Assembly: GCA_001275005.1 (NCBI GenBank) | Contig: JWZX01000628.1 | Coordinates: 1-21,106, forward strand | Length of the DNA: 21,106 nucleotides | Direction: 5' to 3' | Origin: Chrysochromulina tobinii | Taxonomy: Eukaryota; Haptophyta; Prymnesiales; Chrysochromulinaceae | Made by a program: the position numbers and the translations under genes | Shown here: piece after piece, positions 7,309 to 14,721 of the stretch | How positions within the stretch are numbered: position 1 is the stretch's first letter | Layout: every line of letters begins with the position of its first letter | The notes under the pieces: model-generated | Database searches by the model: none | What the model saw: the letters and a program-made list of their open reading frames with translations, nothing else | Told to the model about the DNA's origin: nothing

Positions 7309-9151
7309 ATGGCCCAGCACGCCTACAGCCCCGCGGCGTACGCCATCGAGACCAACTACTCGGTCACACCCTTCGCATACATGCCCACGACCACCGCCGT
7401 ACAAGTTGGCGCGGCCGAGGGCCTCAACGCCGCGCACGCCGCCATCGCTGAGGCTGCTGGCCAGTCCCAGGAAGGCCCCCTGCCAGGGCACGTGCTCGCG
7501 ATCGCGGTGCCCGGCTCGAAGAACGACAGCACTCCGCCCTCTGGCGAGCCCTCACCCTCGAGCGAGAACCTCTCCGGCGATAACGATGACGACGATGGCC
7601 ACCAGGGCGCGTGGAAGAAGCACGTCTGGACAACTGCTGAGGACTGGAAGCTGCGCGAGCTGATTGCCGAGTGCGGCTCGAAGGTGCGCTGGTCGATGAT
7701 TGGCGACAAGATGGAAGGCCGCTCCGGCAAGCAGTGCCGCGAGCGCTGGCACAACCACCTCTCCCCTGAGGTGCGCAAGCACAAGTGGACGCACGACGAG
7801 GACCGCGCCATCATCGAGGCCGTGCAGCTCTACGGCACGCGCTGGTCCGAGATCGTCAAGATGTTTCCGGGGCGCACGGACAACGCAATCAAGAACCGTT
7901 GGAACTCGATGCAGCGCAAGGAGGAGCGCCGCCAGAAGCGCCTCACAGAATCGAGCGTCTTCCAAGCTCAGCAGGCGGCACACGCCTTCGCCGTCGATGG
8001 CGGCTACTTCGACCCGGCGGCCGCGGCAGCGGCGGGCGGCCCGGCGGCGGCGGCGGAGGCCAGTGAGGCGCCGCAGTACTACTACACCCCCGAATCGGCC
8101 ATGAACGCGTATCCTGCGCAGCGCCGCCGCCTCGTCCAGCTCACTGACTACCAGCCTGCGGCTGCTCTCCTTGCGGCCGGGCAGCAGCAGCCGATCGCCA
8201 GCGTGGACGTCGACGTCGACGCCGTCAGTGCGCCCGCGCTCGCGCTGCCGCCGCCACCCACGACCACCGTGCCCGTCGCGTCGGCCGTCGTCGCTCCGCA
8301 AAGCGCGCCCTTTCACTCAGCTCTCGCGCAGCAATTGCGCTCGATTGCGCCCCTTGGGCCGGATCAGGTGCCCCTTCCCAACCTCCAAAAGGGCGGGAAG
8401 CGTAAGCGGGCGGTGCAGGCGCGCGCAGACCTTGACGCGGCCTCGCTCGTGCTCGGGCTTAATGGCGATACCCCATCCATGTCTGCCAGCGCCACGCCCG
8501 CGTCCGCATCGCACTACCATGCCCATGTGGTGGCACTCGCTTACCCACAGAGTGACGAGGCGCAGCTGCACGTGCCGCACGCCGAGACGCCGCAGCCGCC
8601 CCCCGTGTCGGCCGGCGCTCCCGGCGGTCTCCGCCGCTGCCTACGCGGCCGTCGCCGACGCAGCCGCCGCTGCTTCCGCCGCGCAGGCTGCCGCCTACTC
8701 GGCAACGCGAGTGCCAGCAGTGAACGTAAAGTCGATCAATCAGGCCGCTTGGTCTAACTCGGGCCCTGTGACAGCGATGCTGGTGCGGCCGGTGCGGCCC
8801 GCGGGCATGAACGGCTTTGCCGCCGCCGCGGCGCAGCTGCAGGGACAGGCCCCGATCACCGCGATCGCCGCTGTGCCGCCGCCGCCGCCCTCGCCGACCC
8901 GCGCTTCATGGGGGATGGCGCGTGCGGCCAAGCTCCTCCCCATCCAGACGCACTCCGAGATGCACTCCGGTCTGCTGGGCAAGGAGAATGCCGACTCGCC
9001 GCGCGCCGCCGAGTCGCCGCGGCACAAATCGGCCCCCGCGCTCGCACTCTCAGGCAACTCGCCCTGCCGGCAAAAGGCGCTCGGCGGTCGGCAGACGACC
9101 GACTTCGAAGCGGCGCTCGCCATGCAGGCGCTCTTTGGCGGCGCCCCGTAA
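7309..9151 (+). CDS. R2R3-type MYB transcription factor, reading frame broken near 8605-8640
   Basis: This is a nuclear DNA-binding protein with two MYB repeats at about residues 104-204. R2 has its three tryptophans in VWTTAEDW, RWSMIG and ERWHNHL, with GRSGKQCRERW as recognition helix. R3 has KWTHDED, RWSEIVK and NRWNSM, with recognition helix GRTDNAIKNRW. R3 keeps a Trp at its first position, as in animal and protist c-Myb, where plant R2R3 proteins usually have Phe or Ile. The first ATG is at 7309; a GTG at 7282 is not a likely start. The N-terminal frame turns into Arg-rich, non-coding-looking sequence after about 8625 and stops at 8757, while the next frame carries Ala/Pro/Ser-rich coding-like sequence to TAA at 9149-9151. 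Either an 82-base intron (8605-8686) or a one-base shift, for example in the C6 run at 8599-8604, reconciles the two. Length would be about 586 or 613 residues. Confidence 0.85.
8605..8686 (+). other. Candidate 82-base GT-AG intron in the MYB gene
   Basis: GT at 8605 follows a complete codon in the first frame, and AG at 8685-8686 precedes a complete codon in the second frame, so removal of 82 bases (one more than a multiple of three) joins the frames exactly in phase 0. The sequence before the acceptor is partly pyrimidine-rich. Against it: the segment itself reads as plausible Ala-rich coding sequence in the second frame, and no other gene here needs an intron. Confidence 0.4.
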
Positions 9152-9743
9152 GGTGGCGCGTGCATGCGCACAGCTCACGACGAGAGGCGAGCGCACAGGC
9201 GGCCTGGGCGAGCCTCGGCACATTCTTCCGTCGGCCCAAAGGCTCTGGAAGGTTCCATATGGGGACATGAGCTCAAGGGGATGATGGTGGGTTCATGCTC
9301 ACGGATGGCGGCAGGCGTGCTCTGCAAAGCGACAGTGACCTTGTCCTCGGAGCGGCGGTCGGCGGAAGACACAACGGGCGTGTTCTGAGCAACGATGAGG
9401 ATGTTGCTGTGTCCAATAGATTATGGGAGAGGCCAGGCATACGCATGGGCATACGGCAGCTCGGCGGGTCGGAGCGAGGTGTTAGCAGAGCGCGGTGTTC
9501 AGGACAATTGGTTCAGGGCCTGCCGGCCACCAGCCTCGCGGTGTGTCGCGGACCTGAACGGCTCGACGGTCCGATTTCCATTTGTGTGGTGCCGACGACG
9601 TTTGATTCACGGCGGGTGTCGAGGCCGGTGAACCGGTGGGGCGTGTGCGCACTGCGGGGGCGCGCGTCGCGCGAGTGACGCGCGGGTGCGTCGGGACTCG
9701 AATAGAGTATAACCGAGTTTTTAATTTAAAATCAATCGAGCGG
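9152..9743. other. Convergent intergenic region, no gene supported
   Basis: The 592 bases lie between the 3' ends of the MYB and cyclic-nucleotide-binding genes. They contain a perfect 8-base inverted repeat (9661-9668 with 9677-9684, loop of 8) and an AT-rich tract at about 9706-9740 directly after the stop of the minus-strand gene. Several short open frames exist but lack domains or coding-like composition. Confidence 0.55.
9661..9684. repeat. GC-rich hairpin: 8-base inverted repeat with 8-base loop
   Basis: CGCGCGTC at 9661-9668 pairs exactly with GACGCGCG at 9677-9684. It lies between two converging genes, where it could influence 3' end formation, but in GC-rich DNA such repeats also arise by chance. 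Confidence 0.6.
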
Positions 9744-11852
9744 TCAATGCAAAAGTGGGTCACTATAGCATTCGACAGACGGCACCCACCCGTCCTCGGT
9801 GGCGCCTTTGATGCCACCCGGCCGCTTGCTCATGAGCCGGAGGACCTCGGTGCGAACCTGCACCACCGGGCTCCAATTTGCGCGCCACTCCTTCTTAGCA
9901 GCATAGTGAGCGATGGTGCGACTGTCTCCATATTGCTTGTGCGAGGCAAGGAGCAGAGCTTGCGTAGACGACGGCGGCACGAATGCGGCCACGGACTCGT
10001 CGTCTTCGTCGTCTACTGCCGTCTTCGTCGACTCCTGCTCGATGATCTCATTCGCCCAGTTCAGGTTGTTCTGCCTCTGGAGCTCGACCTGGTTCAGCTT
10101 GGCCGCTGCCGAAGCTTTCCATCCTAACAGGCCATCCTGCCCCTGGAGTCCCATTAGCCGGCTGATAATGCGCACCCATTTGATCGCGTATCTGAGCGCC
10201 GGCTCGCGGGCGATCGGCAGCTCGCGAAATGGGATGTATTCGTCGTCATCGAGCTTGATGCCACCAGCCTTTTGGCTGCGCAATTCTTGGGTTGTGAATT
10301 GTGAGGCGACGGTCCGGGTCAGCACCTTGAAGCCTGGGCACAGCAGCTGGAATTGCGGCAGGTTGGACGCATGCAGCGTCAGGGCCAGCGTCGGGGCCAA
10401 CACATCTGCATCACCAGCACGGCTATTATTCTTGGCCCACTGAATTGTCTCGCCCAGCCATGGGTATGTCGAGAGGCCCGTGTACTCTGCGAGAAACGTC
10501 CGCGGGGCGTGGCGCTTCTTGAGCCGCCAGACCTGCACCTTGCCCCAAAGGATGATGTACAACTGATCGGCCGCCTCACCCTGTTCGAAGATTTGTACGC
10601 CAGCGTCGAAAAAGCGCACACCAAACAGTGGCGCAAGTAGACGGATCGTGAGCGGTGGCAACGTTGAGAAGAAATTGACGCGGCAGAGCGTCGTTTCGAC
10701 AAAGGCGGCCACGAGTCCGTGGCGAAAGATCTCGCCCGCTTTGTAAAAGTTTGTCCTTCCAAGTTTTTGATCGAGGCCCTCGAGGCTCAGCACGAGGAGC
10801 TCAGTCGGCTCCTCTGTCACGACGTCGCGCTCGCGCGGCACAGTTGGCGCAAGTGCGCTTAGGATGCCAAAGTTAGCGCAGGGTCCGATCGTCTCCTCGC
10901 CGACGCCTTTCGACAGCATCGCTGTGTCGCGCTTCTCAGGCTCGAGGGCCTGGTTAAAGAATTGGCGCTCGATGCGCGACGGAAAGACACGAAGTCGGCC
11001 ACGCAGCACGACGTATACCATGTTGCCTGGCAGGCCCTCGGTCATGACATGGGAATACTTGGGAAACAGCTTCCGACTGCCGATGCGCAGCAGCCTCGCG
11101 ACGTCCTCCCTCCTCAGGTCGGTGCATGGCTGCGACCGCGAAAGCACTTCGATGGCTTCGTCCTGGCTCAGAGGCGAGAGAAGCATGTCGTTGGGCACGG
11201 CCGTGGGAGCGGGGCTTAGCGGCACTCGTTTCGCTGGGATGTCCCATATCTGGCGAAGCACATTCTGGTGGAGGCCCGATTCCTCGGTCGTCTCTTCTCC
11301 TGATCGCCCGTTCGCGCTCTTTGGCTGCTTCTGCGTCGCGAGATACACGAGGAGGCGCTCTTCTGCACGGGCAAGTGTCCGCGGAGAGACGATCGCATCG
11401 TCAGCCTCCGAGTTACGACCCTCACGGCCGAACTTTCGAGCATAAGTATTCTCGACCGTCGATGCGGGCCTGCGCCCTGACCGAAGGCTCGGGGTGGATG
11501 GTGCTAGAGATGGGTGGATGCCAAGAAGTGGGGTGGATGCAGTGCCACCGCCTGAAGACGCAAGTGGTTGCAGCGAGCCACCGCGAAGTAGAGCCGTGCG
11601 CTGGCTGCTGCTGTGTGCGCTGGCAGAGTGAGCTCGGTCCCATTCGGAGCCTCTCGTTCCTACTGGAACTGCTGCCAGCAGCGATCTCATGTACGTTCGC
11701 TGATCTCGGTCAATCTTCGCGCCTGCGAGCGCATCGACGCTCTGAACATGCATAGGGCCCGGCAAGTAGTCCTGCACCGCGGTGAGACGCTTTCGAGAGT
11801 GCGTGCCCAGGATGGTCGACCCTGTCAAAGGCAGCGGAATCGGCGACGACAT
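9744..11852 (-). CDS. Protein with two cyclic-nucleotide-binding-like domains
   Basis: The product is 702 residues from the ATG at 11852, whose minus-strand context CACCATG is good; a TTG five codons upstream is not a likely start. The first about 230 residues are Ser/Thr-rich and probably disordered. A first cNMP-binding fold (about 240-363) shows KYSHVMTEGLPGNMVYVVLRG and, after an insertion, FGILSAL then PRERDVVTEEPTELLVLS. A second fold (about 385-508) shows FFDAGVQIFEQGEAADQLYI followed by ILWGKVQVW and a divergent phosphate-binding cassette with LGE and SRAGD. The first cassette lacks the usual Glu after FG, so nucleotide binding by it is doubtful. There is no kinase, channel or membrane segment, so it is not PKG or a CNG channel. 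Soluble CNB proteins of this type occur in ciliated cells; the role here is inference. Confidence 0.85.
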   Translation of the reverse strand: MSSPIPLPLTGSTILGTHSRKRLTAVQDYLPGPMHVQSVDALAGAKIDRDQRTYMRSLLAAVPVGTRGSEWDRAHSASAHSSSQRTALLRGGSLQPLASSGGGTASTPLLGIHPSLAPSTPSLRSGRRPASTVENTYARKFGREGRNSEADDAIVSPRTLARAEERLLVYLATQKQPKSANGRSGEETTEESGLHQNVLRQIWDIPAKRVPLSPAPTAVPNDMLLSPLSQDEAIEVLSRSQPCTDLRREDVARLLRIGSRKLFPKYSHVMTEGLPGNMVYVVLRGRLRVFPSRIERQFFNQALEPEKRDTAMLSKGVGEETIGPCANFGILSALAPTVPRERDVVTEEPTELLVLSLEGLDQKLGRTNFYKAGEIFRHGLVAAFVETTLCRVNFFSTLPPLTIRLLAPLFGVRFFDAGVQIFEQGEAADQLYIILWGKVQVWRLKKRHAPRTFLAEYTGLSTYPWLGETIQWAKNNSRAGDADVLAPTLALTLHASNLPQFQLLCPGFKVLTRTVASQFTTQELRSQKAGGIKLDDDEYIPFRELPIAREPALRYAIKWVRIISRLMGLQGQDGLLGWKASAAAKLNQVELQRQNNLNWANEIIEQESTKTAVDDEDDESVAAFVPPSSTQALLLASHKQYGDSRTIAHYAAKKEWRANWSPVVQVRTEVLRLMSKRPGGIKGATEDGWVPSVECYSDPLLH

Positions 11853-12067
11853 GGTGAACGGGACCAAATCACCCTTTGTCCACGTCGGGAAACGGCGCGC
11901 GTCGCGTGCTTACCGGTAAAAAGACACCGGGGGGAGCCGGGACACACAACTCCCCATTTTATGCAACCATGAATCGGGGGATTGTTTTCAAGTCAAGCTC
12001 TCTTCTAACTTTGGGTCGATTGCGCGAACGATCAAAAACGCAAACTCTCTGTCCTTCCTTCCTAGCC
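11853..12067. promoter_or_regulatory. Divergent promoter of the cyclic-nucleotide-binding and glycosyltransferase genes
   Basis: These 215 bases separate two head-to-head ATGs. They contain the 10-base palindrome TTACCGGTAA (11910-11919), whose TTACCGG half also appears in the other divergent promoter (5264-5270), and an AT-richer segment from about 11955 to 12060. The frame of the glycosyltransferase is open upstream of 12068 but starts only with TTG (11876) or an ATG at 11969. Confidence 0.45.
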
Positions 12068-13372
12068 ATGGTCGCCGGTGGCCGCGAGCTGATCGCGGCG
12101 GCGCTGGCCACGCTTGGGCTCATCCTGTTCCTCAACTTGCTTCCCGCTGAGCGCTGCGAGACGATCCCTATGGTCATCGACTCTGCGGGCTCTCGGCCTC
12201 TTGCGGTCGGCAGCGAATCTCCGTCCTCTTTTGGCCCCGTATCCAGCTCACCTTATGGAGATGGTGAGCCGATGCCGCCTCCGCCACCGCGGAGTGACGA
12301 ACATGCGGCTGTCTCGCCTCGTTCATCGTACCGCCCTGCGCCCAAGCTCATGGCAGTCGGCATCATCACGGCACCAACGCACTTCGACCGTCGCCTGTGG
12401 ATTCGGCAGAAGCTGCGAGTGAGCGATGCGCGTCGCCGCGGCATCCGCGTGCTCTTCGTGCTAGGAGTGCGCAATCGCATGACGCCCGCGCAGCGGCTTG
12501 CCATCCGTCACGAGGAGAATGCTCACGGCGATGTCGTCTTCGTGGGCGCGCGCGACTGGGTTCCGCATGCGGTCGCTGAGAAGTCACTCGCGTGGTGGGA
12601 GCACGCGGCTGCGCATCTTCCGGGCTACCGCTGGTACATGAAGACGGACGACGACTCTCTCGCGCACCTGCCGCGACTCGAGATGGACCTCGCGTTGATG
12701 AGCTCGATGGGTCGCTCCCACTACTATTACGGAGTGATGACCTGGCGCGCGTGGACTCCTTTCCACACAGAGGCCGACGCGGCGTGCGGCGAGCGCGGCG
12801 ACGACGGCCCCTCTCTCGACGGGCCGTCGGCGCGCCTCGAGCGGCTGATGCTGGACCGTCGGCCCGGCGGCGCATGCTCCCGCGCTGTCGGCCCCTTCCC
12901 ATTTGCGGACGGCTCCCTCCAAATCTTATCGGACGACCTAATGCGTGCCTTCGTTGAGTCGCCGCTCGCGCGCAACTTTTCGCGCAGCCACCTGTCGCGC
13001 CAGGGGCCGCCGTACTGGACGCACGAGGACGCGGGCGTGGGGTACCTCATCTTCCACTCGGCTATCCTGCAGACGCTTCCGCTCACGTACGTGGTGCTTT
13101 CGCCATGGAAGCACAACAAGTTTTGGATCAATTGGTTTCCTCGGCACAACCCATCGCTCCCCGACGAGCACGTGGTCAACACCCACAAGGTCGTCACCTC
13201 GATGATGGCCCAGATTGCGCAGGACGCGTACGAAAATTCCACGTACGCAGCAGACCCCTTCGTGTGCGTCGACTGCGCGAAAACGTGGGGCTGGCGGGGT
13301 GGCTTTGAAACGAGCGTCGGTCGATTCCCCATTGAGCGCGTCGCGTGCTGCAACAAGAGGACCGATGCATAG
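12068..13372 (+). CDS. GT31-like type II membrane glycosyltransferase
   Basis: I chose the ATG at 12068 (context GCCATGG) because a single hydrophobic segment follows directly (about residues 7-26, LIAAALATLGLILFLNLL), giving a classical Golgi signal anchor and 434 residues; an in-frame ATG at 11969 would add 33 residues in front of the anchor. After a Pro/Ser-rich stem, the luminal domain has APKLMAVGIITAP, RVLFVLG, the metal-binding DDD in YMKTDDDSL (194-196), YYYGVMTW, and HEDAGVG (about 319-325), which corresponds to the ED-x-x-x-G motif of beta-1,3-glycosyltransferases. These fit CAZy family GT31, which uses nucleotide sugars such as UDP-galactose or UDP-GlcNAc. Donor and acceptor cannot be read from sequence. 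Cysteines in the C-terminal part may form disulfides. The frame is intact and intronless. Confidence 0.85.
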   Translation: MVAGGRELIAAALATLGLILFLNLLPAERCETIPMVIDSAGSRPLAVGSESPSSFGPVSSSPYGDGEPMPPPPPRSDEHAAVSPRSSYRPAPKLMAVGIITAPTHFDRRLWIRQKLRVSDARRRGIRVLFVLGVRNRMTPAQRLAIRHEENAHGDVVFVGARDWVPHAVAEKSLAWWEHAAAHLPGYRWYMKTDDDSLAHLPRLEMDLALMSSMGRSHYYYGVMTWRAWTPFHTEADAACGERGDDGPSLDGPSARLERLMLDRRPGGACSRAVGPFPFADGSLQILSDDLMRAFVESPLARNFSRSHLSRQGPPYWTHEDAGVGYLIFHSAILQTLPLTYVVLSPWKHNKFWINWFPRHNPSLPDEHVVNTHKVVTSMMAQIAQDAYENSTYAADPFVCVDCAKTWGWRGGFETSVGRFPIERVACCNKRTDA

Positions 13373-13513
13373 TCATAGACCGTGTCAGCGAACAAGCACG
13401 CCCCGTGGCACATTGCCCAGACCGCGAACGCGCGTGCTCGCGTGAGTTCACAGTAAAAAAGGCTCCAGCGTTCACACATCACAGCTTCATACACGAGCAC
13501 GTTTTCCCTTCGA
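13373..13513. promoter_or_regulatory. Short intergenic region before the LRR gene
   Basis: The 141 bases follow the glycosyltransferase TAG and contain in-frame stops (for example TAA at 13454-13456), which rule out fusion with the next gene and confirm ATG 13514 as its first start. No clear promoter element was recognised. Confidence 0.4.
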
Positions 13514-14392
13514 ATGGCGGCACCTGGCAACTGCGTGTTCGTCTCGGGCACCGCTGTGGGTGTAACCACGATCTTGTTGCCCGGGCGTATCTGGACCGAG
13601 CTGGAATGCGCGCAAGCAGTCGTGCAAGCGCAGAAGTCTGCCAATGGTGCTATCCACGAGGCGAACGATGGTGAATGTACAGCTGTGCTGGACATGCATT
13701 CCGTGGCCGCAGATCCAGCAGGTTTACAGCGATCATGCTTCATCTACTCTGCCGCCACGCCAACGAATCAAATTTGCACCGTCGCGCCGTCCGCATGCGA
13801 CGCAGCTGAACATGGGACACCATTCGAAGGTGCTGACCTCACGTTGCCCGGCCGTGCACTCGGCGGCTCGATTCCGACGCAGCTCGGTGTGCTGGCGAAT
13901 CTCACCGCACTTGACCTCAGCGACAACATGCTCAGCGGCAGCGTGCCGTCGCAACTCGGACTGCTCACGCAGCTTGAGACGTTGGACGTCGGCTACAACC
14001 GTCTGAGTGGCAGCATACCCTCGGAACTTGGACGGTTGTCACGGCTCATCACCCTCGATGTGGCAGACAATCGGCTTGGTGGATCGCTGCCGACGCAGCT
14101 CGGCTTGCTACACCCCGCCTTTTGTTACCTGCTTCGGAGGCAACGCACGCAGCCGACCAGGGCGGGCAATGAGAGCGGCGGCGACTCGCCGAGCAGTAAT
14201 GGAGACGCCAGCGGTGCCGTCACGCCCGGCGCTGACGATAATCGATTCGACTGCCCTCTGCCGACGCTCTACCCTGGGTGCGGACAGAATGGGCTCTCAT
14301 TCGAGGGGCGCGTGGCGAGTGGCCAAGACGCGTGCGGCGGCAGCAGTGGGCTCGTGTCATACACCCTGGCATCGGTGCAAGACGTGCCCTGA
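13514..14392 (+). CDS. Plant-type leucine-rich-repeat protein with N-terminal cysteine domain
   Basis: The product has 292 residues. About 5-75 is a cysteine-containing region (ELECAQAV, NGAIHEANDGECTAV, QRSC) of a kind often found before LRRs in algal proteins; I cannot name it. About 110-200 holds 24-residue LRRs with the plant signature L-x-G-x-I/V-P: GGSIPTQLGVLANLTALDLS, SGSVPSQLGLLTQLETLDV, SGSIPSELGRLSRLITLDV, and the start of another, GGSLPTQLGLL. That last repeat is interrupted by about 40 hydrophilic residues before DNRFDCPLP, which looks like the usual end cap. There is no convincing signal peptide or membrane anchor despite the cysteines, so the N-terminus may be incomplete or the protein intracellular. 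Likely role is protein-protein recognition; the partner is unknown. Confidence 0.75.
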   Translation: MAAPGNCVFVSGTAVGVTTILLPGRIWTELECAQAVVQAQKSANGAIHEANDGECTAVLDMHSVAADPAGLQRSCFIYSAATPTNQICTVAPSACDAAEHGTPFEGADLTLPGRALGGSIPTQLGVLANLTALDLSDNMLSGSVPSQLGLLTQLETLDVGYNRLSGSIPSELGRLSRLITLDVADNRLGGSLPTQLGLLHPAFCYLLRRQRTQPTRAGNESGGDSPSSNGDASGAVTPGADDNRFDCPLPTLYPGCGQNGLSFEGRVASGQDACGGSSGLVSYTLASVQDVP

Positions 14393-14478
14393 CCCCTGAG
14401 TTGGGCCCTCAAGCATGGCACCCAGAAGGGGTTTCGGGTTAGCGTGTGGCCACCTTCATGAACCTTTTAAGCTTTCTT

Positions 14479-14490
14479 GTTACATGTAAC
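14479..14490. promoter_or_regulatory. Perfect 12-base palindrome GTTACATGTAAC
   Basis: The self-complementary sequence lies 232 bases upstream of the ASPM ATG. Its first ten bases and an adjacent C recur at 5140-5150 between the ankyrin and NEK genes, suggesting a dimeric factor site, which is inference. Confidence 0.4.
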
Positions 14491-14586
14491 AGTGAAACGA
14501 GACACAGAGAAGGGTTTCAAGCAAGCTAATTAGTCGAAACAACACAAGTACCTAAACGAGCGCAATCGAATACCCCTGTAACTTAA

Positions 14587-14618
<32 letters not shown>
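14587..14618 (+). repeat. CTTG tetranucleotide microsatellite, eight copies
   Basis: Eight perfect tandem CTTG units lie 104 bases before the ASPM start codon, in its presumed promoter or 5' UTR. Length variation is likely between strains. Confidence 0.95.
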
Positions 14619-14721
14619 AGAAGGGTTTAGCTTTTTGGCAGTGGGGCGTACATTGTATCCTTCTCGTTCACACTCCGCTTCATCTCGCTTCCCGCCGCCT
14701 TCGCATTCGAGCGATATCGTC

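Larger units (their letters stand above)
14393..14721. promoter_or_regulatory. Repeat-rich upstream region of the ASPM gene
   Basis: The 329 bases before the ASPM ATG are AT-richer than the genes. They contain the perfect palindrome GTTACATGTAAC (14479-14490), three copies of AGAAGGG(G)TTT (14424-14434, 14508-14517, 14619-14628), telomere-like strings such as GGGTTTAG and GGGTTAG, and a CTTG microsatellite. In-frame stops at 14584-14586 and 14617-14619 fix the coding start downstream. Confidence 0.5.

Noticed and set aside
8605-8663. Shorter GT-AG intron of 59 bases in the MYB gene
   Set aside because: 59 is two more than a multiple of three, so it does not join the two coding frames; the 82-base alternative does.
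9295-9678. Open frames in the MYB-CNB intergenic region as possible small genes
   Set aside because: The longest frames (78-127 codons) start or overlap inconsistently, have no domain, and show Arg-rich composition typical of non-coding frames here.
11876-12067. N-terminal extension of the glycosyltransferase from TTG 11876 or ATG 11969
   Set aside because: TTG is an unlikely start in a nuclear gene. ATG 12068 has a better context and places the signal anchor at the N-terminus, as the family requires; ATG 11969 remains a weaker alternative.
12727-13743. Minus-strand open frame (338 codons) across the glycosyltransferase and LRR genes
   Set aside because: It overlaps conserved coding sequence of two plus-strand genes and has no domain of its own.
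14124-14211. GT-AG intron in the LRR gene to remove the interrupting stretch
   Set aside because: The best pair tried gives 88 bases, which would break the reading frame; the uninterrupted frame is kept.
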